In this document: positions 15,425 to 24,321 of the stretch, one piece after another
How the letters are laid out: every line of letters begins with the position of its first letter
How positions within the stretch are numbered: position 1 is the stretch's first letter
DNA from: Ilumatobacter sp.
Lineage (GTDB): Bacteria; Actinomycetota; Acidimicrobiia; Acidimicrobiales; Ilumatobacteraceae
Reading direction: 5' to 3'
Assembly (NCBI GenBank): GCA_018666235.1
Contig: JABJAB010000095.1
Coordinates: 40,944-104,943 of the forward strand
Length of the DNA: 64,000 nt
Program-made: the position numbers and the translations under genes
Notes under the pieces: generated by a model
Told to the model about the DNA's origin: nothing
The model's input: only the letters and a program-made list of their open reading frames with translations
Database searches by the model: none

Positions 15425-18400
15425 CAGCACTCACCGACTTGCTCAACCGGCTCAACCGCGGGCGGACTCAGCGCCACGCGCACCGCGAGTTCGGGGGCAT
15501 CGGCCTTGGCGATTTCGTGGTCACCGCGGTCACGCACGCACACGCTGTCGAAGTCGCAGTAGCCGCAGTTGTCGTTGGTCTGACGCCACGTGTCCCACTC
15601 CCCCGGTTGCGCAGCGAACACGCCGGCCCCAATGCCACTCGTGATGGCCGTGAGGACGTCGTGGAAGCGTGCCCGTAGTTCGGGAGTCCAGGTGTAACCG
15701 ACGCGCTGATCGTCACCCGCCCGCTCGACGCGCCAATAGTGGGCCGCAGCGTCGGGTCGTCCTGTCTCTTGGATTGCGCCCTCGGCGTACATCCCGAGTT
15801 GGAGTGTGGTGCCCGCCATGAACGGGTCATCTTTCAGCTGCTTGTACTTGTCAGCGTTACCCGACTTGTAGTCGCTGACGAGCACACGCCCATCCGCGGT
15901 GAGATCAACCCGGTCGACCATGCCCCGAAGGGTGATCGAGTCACCGTTCGGCAACGTGACGGGAACGACGTGGCCCGACTTCACCCCGAGGTCGAGTTCG
16001 ACACGGTGCGGCGTGGCAAGGTGGGTCCGCCGGAACTCGTTGTCGGCAGCCAGGAAGGCATCGAGCAGATCGTGCAGATCGTCTTGCTGCACGCGCCAGT
16101 TGACACGTCGGCCGGTGCGCCCGGCTTGCTCGTATTTGCCACACTCGTCGTCAGCGATCTTGTGGAGGCGGGCGCGAGCCGCCTCGGACCACTGCTCATC
16201 GGGACCGGGCGGATTGTCGAGTTCCCCACGGACGAATTCTTCGAGCGTGACATGGATCAGCGAGCCTCGGTCGAGCGCGGAGAGCTCGTCGGTGCGCTCG
16301 GGGTCATCGCGGTCCGCAATCTCGAGGACATAACTGAGGAAATACTTAAACCCGCAGGTCGCCCAGGACTCAAGCCGCGAGGCCGACAACGCGCGATCGC
16401 CAACTCCCGGCAGCGGGAACACCTCCGCATCGACCCGTGCTCCGAGGTTGCCGTCGTACTCGGTGAAGTCGCTGCTCGCCCGTGCCAGCTGAACGCGCAA
16501 ACCATTGCCCACAAGCGCAGCCAACTCATGCTCGGCGGCCTGCCGAGCGTGGTCGACCGCATTGCCAAGCGCGGCGAGGTCACGGACCTCGATGCTCGCA
16601 GCCGGCCCCGCCGCGCGAATACCGGACGCGAACGAGCCAACGTGCGTGACCACCTCAGCGCCAAGTTCGTCGAAATCGGTGGCATGCACCTTCGTCCCAG
16701 CGAGCTGCGATGCGGTGTCGAGCAGCCACCGGGACGGCAGCGTGTGCCGGCTCGATCGCAGGTCGCCGCGAGGAAACGTGATGGTCCGCCGCCCAGCCGG
16801 CGCAGATGCCAGCACAGCAAGAAAGGCCCGGTGCTGATGGTGGATCCGCGCGACCTTCATCTCCAGCTGATTGAGCGACGCTTGCCGCACGGCCTCGGGA
16901 AGAATTGCGTCGTCTCGACGAGGTACTGGCAGCAACCCTTCGGACGCACCCAGCACGAAGACTGCGTCGAGGTCGTGGCCAACTGCTGTGCCGATGGGGC
17001 CATACACCACACCGTGGCCGAATCGGCCGTGTCGCCCGCGCGCCACGTCGAGTTCGGTTCGGAGCGCACGTTGGAAGACAGCATGTGTGGGCGATGGCTC
17101 GATGCTGTCGAGTGCGGCCAGTCGCGTGAGCGACTCCTCGACGCGGCCGAATGCCTCCTGGTCGTGTTCGGGCCAGCTGGAGTGCGTTCCCTCGGTGCCG
17201 AGCAGTGAATGCAAGAGCTGGGTCGCTGCCGCGCACTTCTGCGGCCACGTCTTGGCCTTTTCAACAACCAGCACCTGTCGGTGCAGGTCCTCGACGAAGG
17301 CGATCAGCTTCTGGCCATCGGTGATTTCGCCGCGAAGCTTGCGCAATTGGTACGCAACCGAGTCGCTGGGGTCACTTGTCTCCAGCAGTTCGATGCGCGT
17401 GGTGACCCCTTGCGCGGCGTACTCGATCTTGCGGCGCCAGTCAGCGAGATCGATCACGACACCAGCCTTCCGCGACAACTCATCCCAGTCAGCTGGGCGG
17501 ACCTGATCGCCGCCGAACCGCAGCGGCCCCCCGCTGACCACAGCCATGACCCGATCGCGCCGCCATCGAGCGTCCGGAAGCGCGAGCGCGCTGAGCAGCG
17601 TCCGCCCGGCGACCGAATCGGCGAGACGGCGAGGATCGGGCCCGTTGACCGGGATCTCGGCGGCAGCAAACTGCTGCTCGATGATCCGCACATACGGATC
17701 CGGGGTCGGAAAAAAGACCCCGATTCGGTCGAGCCGAACCCCAGCCGCAACGAGACCAACGATGCGCTGGCAGACTTCCCGGACCTCCTCAGGTGCGTCG
17801 GTGACCGACACGATCTCGTCGCCAGTCGGTGGAACGCTGGCCACTGGCCCCACGACGTCAACGCCAGCATCGCCCATTGACGCCAGCACCGGTTTGTCGG
17901 CGATGTCGTGGCCCGTGAGTCCGACGATGACCGACGACGACGCGGCCCCCCGCAGCACCTCACCGACACACCGACCGATTGCCGACGTCACCGGTGCTGG
18001 CAGGTACCAGATGACATGCCCGAATGGCCGCAGCCGCTCACCCAGGTCGGCACGATCGGCAGCCGCCGTGGCCAGATCGTGTTCAGTGTGGAAGCCGCCG
18101 AGCTTGGCAGCAATCCGTCGGTAAAACTTCACGGAGAGCACTGCCGCGGTGGAGCCCTCATCCTCAATTGACTCGAGCCCAGCCTCGTCAACGTTCGACA
18201 GCTCGGCAAACAAGCTGGCCAATGCCGCCTCGGTGGCTTGGTGATCGGCGACAGGTCGGTAAATGTCAGGGTCGTCGGCGAGTACCTGACGCACTGCTGC
18301 ACCCAACACAGGATTGGTGATGGGTGCGGTGTCGAGCAGCAGATCGGCTGCCACGAGTTCGGCCAGCCGAAACGGTGTGACGAACGAGACGTTGGCAATG

Positions 18401-18606
18401 CCGGACTTCGAACCAACGTCCAGCACTCCGGACCCCAGCAGTCGACGAGCCGACAGCCCCACGAAATTGCTCGGCACGATCACTGTGACCGGTGCAAGCG
18501 GACCCAGATCCTTTGCCCGGGCGACCGCCGCGGCCAACGCCTCAGATGCGGCCCGTCCGTAGGCCGTGGTCTCCACCGATTCGATCACAGGTTCGAACGT
18601 ACACAC
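15424..18606 (-). CDS. addB: AddB-like nuclease/helicase-fold subunit
   Basis: Partner subunit of the AddAB-type complex (1060 aa). The N-terminal two thirds have the degenerate helicase fold of AddB. I see no Walker A lysine; the expected position reads VTVIVPSNFVGLSARRLLG, so ATP hydrolysis should rest on AddA. The C-terminal domain is a PD-(D/E)XK nuclease with RVLVSDYKSGNADKYKQ. Iron-sulfur type cysteines are split between SWATCGFKYF and CGYCDFDSVC. The GTG start at 18606 is uncertain; further GTG codons lie just inside. A run of TTGAC repeats precedes it. Confidence 0.85.
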   Translation of the reverse strand: MCTFEPVIESVETTAYGRAASEALAAAVARAKDLGPLAPVTVIVPSNFVGLSARRLLGSGVLDVGSKSGIANVSFVTPFRLAELVAADLLLDTAPITNPVLGAAVRQVLADDPDIYRPVADHQATEAALASLFAELSNVDEAGLESIEDEGSTAAVLSVKFYRRIAAKLGGFHTEHDLATAAADRADLGERLRPFGHVIWYLPAPVTSAIGRCVGEVLRGAASSSVIVGLTGHDIADKPVLASMGDAGVDVVGPVASVPPTGDEIVSVTDAPEEVREVCQRIVGLVAAGVRLDRIGVFFPTPDPYVRIIEQQFAAAEIPVNGPDPRRLADSVAGRTLLSALALPDARWRRDRVMAVVSGGPLRFGGDQVRPADWDELSRKAGVVIDLADWRRKIEYAAQGVTTRIELLETSDPSDSVAYQLRKLRGEITDGQKLIAFVEDLHRQVLVVEKAKTWPQKCAAATQLLHSLLGTEGTHSSWPEHDQEAFGRVEESLTRLAALDSIEPSPTHAVFQRALRTELDVARGRHGRFGHGVVYGPIGTAVGHDLDAVFVLGASEGLLPVPRRDDAILPEAVRQASLNQLEMKVARIHHQHRAFLAVLASAPAGRRTITFPRGDLRSSRHTLPSRWLLDTASQLAGTKVHATDFDELGAEVVTHVGSFASGIRAAGPAASIEVRDLAALGNAVDHARQAAEHELAALVGNGLRVQLARASSDFTEYDGNLGARVDAEVFPLPGVGDRALSASRLESWATCGFKYFLSYVLEIADRDDPERTDELSALDRGSLIHVTLEEFVRGELDNPPGPDEQWSEAARARLHKIADDECGKYEQAGRTGRRVNWRVQQDDLHDLLDAFLAADNEFRRTHLATPHRVELDLGVKSGHVVPVTLPNGDSITLRGMVDRVDLTADGRVLVSDYKSGNADKYKQLKDDPFMAGTTLQLGMYAEGAIQETGRPDAAAHYWRVERAGDDQRVGYTWTPELRARFHDVLTAITSGIGAGVFAAQPGEWDTWRQTNDNCGYCDFDSVCVRDRGDHEIAKADAPELAVRVALSPPAVEPVEQVGEC

Positions 18607-18635
18607 CCGCGCTCACAGAGTTCGTCTGCGCCCGC

Positions 18636-18675
18636 CAAAGTCAAGTCAACGTCAAAGTCAAGTCAACGTCAACGT
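18636..18675. repeat. Tandem 17-bp repeats rich in GTCAA (TTGAC on minus strand)
   Basis: The unit CAAAGTCAAGTCAACGT (18636-18652) is repeated exactly at 18653-18669, followed by a partial third copy. On the minus strand this reads as a row of TTGAC motifs, identical to the first five bases of a -35 hexamer. It lies 30-70 bp upstream of the addB start, where a promoter or operator is expected. Two perfect copies are too few and too close for a CRISPR array. Confidence 0.7.
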
Positions 18676-18709
18676 CACACAACAGATCAGATCGCAACCC
18701 GGTCCGCCG

Positions 18710-19438
18710 TCACGAGGCAGCTTCACCATCGCGGTGCTCGCGCACGCGAATCGACGCGTGGTCTGGCGCTGGAGTCACTGCGGCGCGGCCGAGTTCGAAG
18801 ACGCCCTTCAGGAAATAGCGCCAAGCTTGACGGAGTAACACCAACCCGATCAACACAGCAAATGCGATGGCCGTTGGCACGCCGAGCGTGGCGAACAGCG
18901 TCCGTTTGTTGTCGAGGAGCGGGCTGAGGACACCCGAATCGACACTGGTGCCGTCAGGGTGCACCGTGCGCACAGGGTCGTCGATAACCGGACATTCGAC
19001 ATCGGTATCTTCCAAGCCGATCACGTCGTTGCCGCCAAAGAGGGGCTCGTCCGGCCGGATCGTCGAGAAGAGCGCGCCGAAGTCGGGATCGAAACGTGCA
19101 CCGACGAGGTAGTTCTCGTCGAGATCGACGAACTTGGCATCGTCGAGGTACAGCACATCGACGAGCCCATCGATCGAATACCCGCTGATCGAACCCGCAC
19201 GAAGCTGCACGATCTCGTAGCGCACCTTCTCAAAGTCTTTCGCAACGGCCGTACCAATGAACGCCACATCAGCAGGGTCAGGCACGGCGCACCCCACCGG
19301 CACATCGAGCAGCCCAGGTTGGGCGGTCACCCTGTCACTCGACGGCTCGGGGACCGGCGCGGCGCCGACCGAAGGAGCCAGCGCGAACAGCCCAACTCCG
19401 GCAGCAGCCAGACAACACCGCACGAGCCGCTCGATCAC
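18710..19438 (-). CDS. Exported membrane-anchored hypothetical protein
   Basis: I do not recognise the family. The predicted product (242 aa) has a signal peptide (RLVRCCLAAAGVGLFALAPSVGA). A roughly 150-residue acidic extracytoplasmic domain has two cysteines (VGCAVPDP, VECPVIDD) that could form a disulfide. One transmembrane helix near residues 185-207 (VPTAIAFAVLIGLVLLRQA) precedes a short basic cytoplasmic tail. GTG 19438 is preferred to longer starts because TAGGGT (19451-19446) ends 7 nt upstream and the signal peptide begins there. Domain content such as VRYEIVQLRAGSISGYSIDGLVDVLYLDD suggests a binding role only. Confidence 0.6.
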   Translation of the reverse strand: MIERLVRCCLAAAGVGLFALAPSVGAAPVPEPSSDRVTAQPGLLDVPVGCAVPDPADVAFIGTAVAKDFEKVRYEIVQLRAGSISGYSIDGLVDVLYLDDAKFVDLDENYLVGARFDPDFGALFSTIRPDEPLFGGNDVIGLEDTDVECPVIDDPVRTVHPDGTSVDSGVLSPLLDNKRTLFATLGVPTAIAFAVLIGLVLLRQAWRYFLKGVFELGRAAVTPAPDHASIRVREHRDGEAAS

Positions 19439-19567
19439 GATGCCCACCCTACGAACTCGAAGTGCCAGCACCGAGTCACCAAGAGAAGTTGGCCCGCACT
19501 CGAAGTTGGCCCGCACTGAGAGAGGAGTGCGCCCGAGACAAGGCTCGGGCGATGCGGCCGCGACCGC

Positions 19568-21091
19568 TCAGTGGTCGTTGGAGACGAGGGTCGAGGTGCG
19601 CTCGTGGAGATCGGCGGCGTGGCGGTTCATGCCAATCAGATGCGCGTCGATGCCGCGCTCAGCAAATTTTGCCACCACCGCATTGAGCGCAACGACGGCT
19701 GAGGTGTCCCAAATACGGGCCTCACTGCAATCGATCTCAACTCGATTCACCTTGACGGCGTCGTAGTCGAAGGAGTGCACGAGGTCGTTGGTCGACGCGA
19801 AGAACAGCTGTCCGCTCACCGCATAGAGCCGCTCGTGGTTGTCGGGGTCGAGGACGCTCGTGACCGACACGACGTGGCTCACCTTGCGGACGAAGAAGAT
19901 TGCCGACAGAAGCACACCGACCGCAACGCCGTAGGCGAGGTTGTGCGTGACGACGACAACAATCACGGTGCCCGCCATCACAGCGGTCTCACTCTTCGGC
20001 ATCGACTGCGTGGTCTTCGGCATGATGCTTTTCCAGTTGAAGGTGCTGATCGCGACCATGATCATGACTGCCACGAGCGCAGCCATCGGGATCTGGGCCA
20101 CAAGGTCGCCAAGCGCCATGATGAGGACAAGCAGGAAGACACCCGACGCAAGCGTCGACAATCGGGTCCGGCCTCCCGAACGGTGGTTGATCATCGACTG
20201 GCCAATCATGGCGCATCCGGCCATGCCGCCGAAGAAGCCGGTGAAGACGTTGGCGATGCCCTGACCGCGTGACTCCTGGTTCTTGTCGGAGTTGGTGTCG
20301 GTCATGTCGTCGAGCAGCTGCGCCGTGAGCAGTGACTCGAGAAGGCCGACGAACGTCAACGTGAGCGAGAACGGGAAGATAATGCTCAGCGTCTCCCACG
20401 TGTACGGGATATCGGGCAGCGCGAACCCGGGCAGAGCGTTGGGCAGTTCGCCCATGTCACCGACGGTTGGGAGCGACCAGTCGAAGTAGATCGCACCAGC
20501 GGCAAGCACGCTGATTGCAACGAGCGGAGACGGCACCATCTTGGTCAGACGCGGCAGGCCATAGATGATCGCAAGACCGGCAGCGATGAACGCAAGGTTC
20601 AGCGGCAGTTCGTCTTTGTCGCCGTCTTCGAGAATGATGTGCGGGATCTGGGCCAGGAAGATCAGGATCGCCAGCGCGTTGACGAAGCCGAGCATCACCG
20701 TACGCGGGATGAACCGCATCAGGTTGCCGACTCGGAGGTAGCCGAACAGCACCTGAAGTGCGCCGGCCAGCACCGTCGCTGCGAAGAGATACTCGACGCC
20801 GTAGTCCTCGACCAGCGGCACGATTACCAGCGCCATCGCACCGGTCGCCGCAGAGATCATTCCCGCTCGTCCGCCGACCATCGAGATGATGATGGCGATC
20901 GAGAACGATGCGTACAGGCCGACCTTGGGGTCCACGCCGGCGATGATCGAGAACGAGATTGCCTCGGGAATGAGTGCAAGGGCCACGACCAGACCCGACA
21001 GCAGATCAGCTTTCGGGTTGGACAGCCACGCTTCTTGGAAGCGGGCCCGCAGCGCAGGGCGCGCAGGCAAATCGAGAGTTTCAGTCGTCAA
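19568..21091 (-). CDS. SulP-family inorganic anion transporter with STAS domain
   Basis: Inner-membrane anion transporter of the SulP (SLC26) family, whose bacterial members import sulfate or bicarbonate, often with sodium. The 507-aa protein begins with the cytoplasmic strap and the signature DLLSGLVVALALIPEAISFSIIAGVDP. About eleven to twelve helices follow with GGMAGCAMIGQSMINHRSGGRTR. A C-terminal STAS domain covers about residues 415-500 (FDYDAVKVNRVEIDCSEARIWDTSAV). The start is TTG 21091 with CAGGAG 8-13 nt upstream. No sulfate-assimilation gene is adjacent, so substrate is open. Confidence 0.9.
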   Translation of the reverse strand: MTTETLDLPARPALRARFQEAWLSNPKADLLSGLVVALALIPEAISFSIIAGVDPKVGLYASFSIAIIISMVGGRAGMISAATGAMALVIVPLVEDYGVEYLFAATVLAGALQVLFGYLRVGNLMRFIPRTVMLGFVNALAILIFLAQIPHIILEDGDKDELPLNLAFIAAGLAIIYGLPRLTKMVPSPLVAISVLAAGAIYFDWSLPTVGDMGELPNALPGFALPDIPYTWETLSIIFPFSLTLTFVGLLESLLTAQLLDDMTDTNSDKNQESRGQGIANVFTGFFGGMAGCAMIGQSMINHRSGGRTRLSTLASGVFLLVLIMALGDLVAQIPMAALVAVMIMVAISTFNWKSIMPKTTQSMPKSETAVMAGTVIVVVVTHNLAYGVAVGVLLSAIFFVRKVSHVVSVTSVLDPDNHERLYAVSGQLFFASTNDLVHSFDYDAVKVNRVEIDCSEARIWDTSAVVALNAVVAKFAERGIDAHLIGMNRHAADLHERTSTLVSNDH

Positions 21092-21246
21092 GGGGGGGCT
21101 CCTGGAGATTCGGGGGATTGCTTGCCCGCTTGTCTCCTCGGGCCACGAAGTATCGAAGGATACGGAATCATCGGTTGTGAATCTGTGATCGCCATTGATG
21201 TATTGGTCACACCCAGGGAATTTCTGACCCGACCTCCGAGCGAAGG

Positions 21247-21252
21247 CATACT
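21247..21252 (+). promoter_or_regulatory. -10 element of the 36-aa membrane protein gene
   Basis: CATACT ends 7 nt before GTG 21260, with CTGACC 17 bp upstream as a possible -35 element. No Shine-Dalgarno site is close enough, so a leaderless transcript is likely. Confidence 0.45.
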
Positions 21253-21259
21253 GGCCACC

Positions 21260-21370
21260 GTGGGATTCGACCCGAACCGCAAGTACAACGCCAAGCCATT
21301 CGACTACGCCCTCGTGGGGATCTGCCTGGTGATCGCCGCAGCGCTGGTCGTCTGGGCGTTCGTCGGCTGA
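21260..21370 (+). CDS. 36-aa single-helix membrane protein
   Basis: A short gene missed by length cut-offs. The product has a basic, hydrophilic N-terminus (GFDPNRKYNAKPFDY), one transmembrane helix (ALVGICLVIAAALVVWAFVG), and ends directly after the helix. I recall similar short actinobacterial proteins with an MGF(D/N)PxR start and a tail helix, so it is probably real and conserved, but its function is unknown. A leaderless-type -10 lies 7 nt upstream of the GTG. It stands alone, divergent from sulP and convergent with yraN. Confidence 0.6.
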   Translation: MGFDPNRKYNAKPFDYALVGICLVIAAALVVWAFVG

Positions 21371-21465
21371 CGACGGAGGTCCATCAGGTCGGAGTCATCG
21401 ATGCCGCTCATTCGAGTCCGGCGATCGACACATCACTCCGTCGACAAACCTGATCCCGTCGCCCA

Positions 21466-21831
21466 TCAGAAAGCGTCCGGCAGGTGGTCGAGGTTGTTGC
21501 CGGTGATCGCGATCACGTCGAACCGCACTCTCACGTGGCCCAGGCCGTGTGCTCGCAGCCACTCGACGCCGAGTTGGCGGATTCGCCGCTGCTTCTCGAT
21601 GCCGACTGCAGCTGCAGCAGGACCATAAAGATCCGTGCGCCGAGCTTTCACCTCGCTGAACACGTAGGTGTCGCCATCACGCACCACCAAGTCGAGTTCG
21701 CCGGTCGCTGATCGCCAATTGCGGTCGATAATTCGACAGCCGTGGCGCTCGTAGTATGCAGCGGCGAGGTTCTCACCCCATTGGCCACGTAACCGATTTC
21801 GTTGGTCGGTGGGTGGTTTCGAAGTGCCCAT
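21466..21831 (-). CDS. YraN/UPF0102 family endonuclease-like protein
   Basis: A 121-aa member of UPF0102 with a restriction-endonuclease-like fold. Markers are GQWGENLAAAYYERHGCRIIDRNWR at the N-terminus, the metal-site pattern GELDLVVRDGDTYVFSEVKAR (about residues 40-60) and a C-terminal RVRFDVIAI. In Bacteria this gene often follows rplS/rnhB, and here it is 110 bp downstream of rplS on the same strand. ATG 21831 has GGAGGA upstream; a longer frame is less likely. Biological role is not settled. Confidence 0.88.
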   Translation of the reverse strand: MGTSKPPTDQRNRLRGQWGENLAAAYYERHGCRIIDRNWRSATGELDLVVRDGDTYVFSEVKARRTDLYGPAAAAVGIEKQRRIRQLGVEWLRAHGLGHVRVRFDVIAITGNNLDHLPDAF

Positions 21832-21941
21832 GGGTGTGATCCTCCAGCAGTGTGGTGTGTGCTGGGGCACTGAGCCCGAGGGGACCACCACCTCGACGGC
21901 GGTGCATCCGATTGGTAGCCAGCGTCAAGCTGGCCAGCGCA

Positions 21942-22289
21942 TCAGAAGGTGCGCTTCTCGCGAATCTTGGCAGCCTTGCCCTTGCGGTCCCGGAGGTAGT
22001 ACAGCTTGGCGCGGCGCACGTCGCCGCGCTTGACGACTTCGACCTTCTGCACAGTCGGGGCGTGCATGGGGAAGGTGCGCTCGACTCCGACGCCGTAGCT
22101 GAGCTTGCGGACCGTGTAGGTCTCCTGCAGTCCACCGCCCTGGATGCCGATGACATCGCCCTGGAACACCTGGATGCGCTCTTTGCCGCCCTCGACGACG
22201 CGCACGTGCACCTTCAGTTCATCGCCCGCTTGAAACTCGGGGATGTCCGTACGGAGCGAATCGTTGTCGATGAGGTCGGTGGCTTTCAT
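21942..22289 (-). CDS. rplS: 50S ribosomal protein L19
   Basis: L19 sits at the 30S-50S interface of the ribosome. The 115-aa product has the family core PEFQAGDELKVHVRVVEGGKERIQVFQG and SYGVGVERTFPMHAP, and ends in the usual basic RRAKLYYLRDRKGKAAKIRE. It closes the rpsP-khpA-rimM-trmD-rplS operon, 77 bp after trmD. ATG 22289 has AGG nearby; the longer open frame upstream is within the trmD leader and is rejected. Confidence 0.97.
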   Translation of the reverse strand: MKATDLIDNDSLRTDIPEFQAGDELKVHVRVVEGGKERIQVFQGDVIGIQGGGLQETYTVRKLSYGVGVERTFPMHAPTVQKVEVVKRGDVRRAKLYYLRDRKGKAAKIREKRTF

Positions 22290-22366
22290 GGCGATACCTG
22301 CGTGGTCGAGAAGTTGGTATCGGCGCGGACTCGCGCCGATGAGGCTTGACAATGATACGGGGCGAA

Positions 22367-23113
22367 TCAGGAATATGGGACAGGTGGAAACTCTTCGAGG
22401 AGCTTCTGGTCCGCAACGTCGAGTTCGGCGGGCACGAGGTCGGGCCGTTCGCGCAGCGTCCGGTGCAGCCGCTGCGCCCTTCGCCAACGCTCAACCCGGC
22501 CATGATCGCCGCTTCGGAGCACATCGGGAACCGCCCAGCCACGGAACTCGGCGGGTCGTGTGAACTGTGGTTCCTCAAGCAGGCCGGACTCGCCAAAACT
22601 CTCCGTGACAGTGCTGGCTGCATTGCCCATCGCCCCATCAAGAAGTCGGGCGACCGCCTCAATAATCAGGCACGCGCCAACCTCTCCCCCACTCAACACC
22701 ACGTCGCCGATACTGACCTCACCGTCGCACAGATGCTGACGCACACGATGGTCGACACCCTCGTACCGTCCGCACAGCAGACTGAAACCGCCCGATGTCT
22801 CCGCTGTGGACGCAAGCTCATGGGCCATGGCCTGATCGAATCGCCGCCCACCAGGGCTGAGGAGCAAGAGCGGGCGCGGCGGGGCAGCGGCTTCGACGGC
22901 ATCGAAGATCGGCTCGGCTTTCATCACCATGCCCGCACCGCCACCGAACGGGCTGTCGTCGACCGTGCCATGGACGTCTGATGTTTGTTCCCGAATGTCG
23001 TGGGCCCGTAGGTCAAGCAGTCCGCGCTGTTGCGCTTTGCCGAGCAGACTCTCCGCACAGAAGTTCTCGACGAGCTGGGGGAACAGCGAGAAGACATCGA
23101 TCCGCAAACTCAT
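22367..23113 (-). CDS. trmD: tRNA (guanine-N1)-methyltransferase
   Basis: TrmD methylates G37 of tRNAs next to the anticodon and prevents +1 frameshifting. The 248-aa SPOUT enzyme has FSLFPQLVENFC at the start and DDSPFGGGAGMVMK. The knotted SAM site has LLLSPGGRRFDQ, LLCGRYEGVDHRV and DVVLSGGE, and the C-terminal helical domain ends VAELxx-like (VPAELDVADQKLL). ATG 23113 has GGGGTGGA upstream; the longer frame through the palindrome is rejected. A 50-bp palindrome lies just before its ribosome-binding site and may lower expression. Confidence 0.97.
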   Translation of the reverse strand: MSLRIDVFSLFPQLVENFCAESLLGKAQQRGLLDLRAHDIREQTSDVHGTVDDSPFGGGAGMVMKAEPIFDAVEAAAPPRPLLLLSPGGRRFDQAMAHELASTAETSGGFSLLCGRYEGVDHRVRQHLCDGEVSIGDVVLSGGEVGACLIIEAVARLLDGAMGNAASTVTESFGESGLLEEPQFTRPAEFRGWAVPDVLRSGDHGRVERWRRAQRLHRTLRERPDLVPAELDVADQKLLEEFPPVPYS

Positions 23114-23134
23114 CACGTCCACCCCGTCATCTTC

Positions 23135-23184
23135 GTTTGCGCACCCAGCGCATGTCGCCGGCGACATCTGCTGGGTGCGCAAAC
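23135..23184. repeat. 50-bp near-perfect palindrome between rimM and trmD
   Basis: Two adjacent 25-base arms match at 23 of 25 positions with no loop. The outer ends read GTTTGCGCACCCAGC and its complement. It sits 11 bp after the rimM stop and about 20 bp before trmD. Its outer ends match those of the palindrome at 40582-40633. It would fold as a long RNA hairpin inside the operon. Confidence 0.85.
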
Positions 23185-23195
23185 GTGGAGCATGT

Positions 23196-23693
23196 TCAGT
23201 CGTCCAGCAGCTCGAAGAGGCCGTCGGGGACCTCGACGGTCACCACGCCATCAACCTGCGCGACGACAAATGTGGTCGGCACGAGGTGGCCGGTGTCGAG
23301 TTCGAGAATGTCAGCCGCCGGGTTGGTCAGCACCTTCGTGCATGTCCCTCGCTCGGTGCCGTCAGCTTCGACGACCTTGGAGCCAATCAACTCGTGGAAC
23401 CACAGCGCGTCGATGTCGTCGATCGGCGCGGCATGCAGCGCAACGTTGGTCCACGCCTCGGCAGCCGTGCGATCTGCGATCTGATCGAACTTGACGACCC
23501 AACGACCGTTCGGCAACAGCTTGCTTGACTCGACCGTGACCTCACCCTGTGCCGAACTCAGGGCCGAGCCGACAGCAAGACGCTCAGTACGATCCGTGAC
23601 GAGTTGCACGAACACGTCGCCACGCAGACCGTGGGCGCGCCGAATATGACCGACTTCGAGGAAGCCTTCAGGGATGGGAGTGGAACGGGCCAT
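23196..23693 (-). CDS. rimM: 16S rRNA processing protein RimM
   Basis: RimM helps mature the 30S head and binds S19. The 165-aa protein has the N-terminal RimM barrel (EVGHIRRAHGLRGDVFVQLVTDR) and the C-terminal PRC-barrel (WFHELIGSKVVEADG through VEVPDGLFELLD). It is preceded by GGAGG and follows khpA by 17 bp in the rpsP operon. Confidence 0.95.
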   Translation of the reverse strand: MARSTPIPEGFLEVGHIRRAHGLRGDVFVQLVTDRTERLAVGSALSSAQGEVTVESSKLLPNGRWVVKFDQIADRTAAEAWTNVALHAAPIDDIDALWFHELIGSKVVEADGTERGTCTKVLTNPAADILELDTGHLVPTTFVVAQVDGVVTVEVPDGLFELLDD

Positions 23694-23710
23694 GGTGGCC
23701 TCCGGCCTGC

Positions 23711-23965
23711 TCAGTCGAGGAATTCGATGTCGATTTCGACATCGTCTTTGCTGGCAGCAGCACGCGTGACGGTGCGAATGCTGGCAGCGGTGCGGCCACG
23801 GCGGCCGATGACGCGACCAAGATCGCCGTCGCCGACACGCACGTTGAGTGCGGGGCGGTTACCTGACTCGTCGACCTCAACGGTGACGGCGTCGGGATCG
23901 TCAACGATCGAGCGGACGATGTGTTCGAGAACTGCGACGGCCGTGGGAGCGAGCTCGTCGCTCAC
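23711..23965 (-). CDS. khpA: KH-domain RNA-binding protein KhpA
   Basis: An 84-aa single KH domain protein. The signature RVIGRRGRTAASIR (about residues 51-64) carries the GxxG RNA-binding loop as GRRG. The protein pairs with KhpB in many Gram-positive bacteria and binds many RNAs. The ATG overlaps the rpsP stop by 4 nt (ATGA), giving translational coupling. Confidence 0.93.
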   Translation of the reverse strand: MSDELAPTAVAVLEHIVRSIVDDPDAVTVEVDESGNRPALNVRVGDGDLGRVIGRRGRTAASIRTVTRAAASKDDVEIDIEFLD

Positions 23966-24234
23966 TTGGCGGCCTTCTCAGCTTCGAACTGCTCGGTAGC
24001 GCCAGAGACCTTGAGGAGCTTGGCGACGCGCTCGGTCGGCTGTGCGCCTTCCTTCAGCCAGGCGACAGCCTTGTCGTTGTCGAGCGTGAGCCCAGACGGA
24101 TCCTGCCGAGGGTCGTAATGACCCAGGATTTCAATGAACCGGCCGTCGCGGGGCGAACGGGAATCAGCCGCGACAATGCGGTACTGCGGTTGCTTCTTCT
24201 TGCCAATACGCGTAAGGCGCAGCTTGACTGCCAT
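23962..24234 (-). CDS. rpsP: 30S ribosomal protein S16
   Basis: S16 is needed for 30S assembly. The 90-aa protein has the invariant AVKLRLTRIGKKKQPQYRIV start and GRFIEILGHYDPRQDP. GGAG lies upstream of ATG 24234. It heads the rpsP-khpA-rimM-trmD-rplS transcription unit, downstream of ffh. Confidence 0.98.
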   Translation of the reverse strand: MAVKLRLTRIGKKKQPQYRIVAADSRSPRDGRFIEILGHYDPRQDPSGLTLDNDKAVAWLKEGAQPTERVAKLLKVSGATEQFEAEKAAK

Positions 24235-24321
24235 CGTTGATCGTCACTCCAGAGTTGCGTGTTCGAGAAATTGAGAACGTCGAAAGACTAACGGCAGGTC
24301 GCCGCTATCCCTCTCAATGAA

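Noticed and set aside
18636..18675. Tandem repeats as a CRISPR fragment
   Set aside because: The repeats are directly joined without spacers, only two copies exist, and no cas gene is near.
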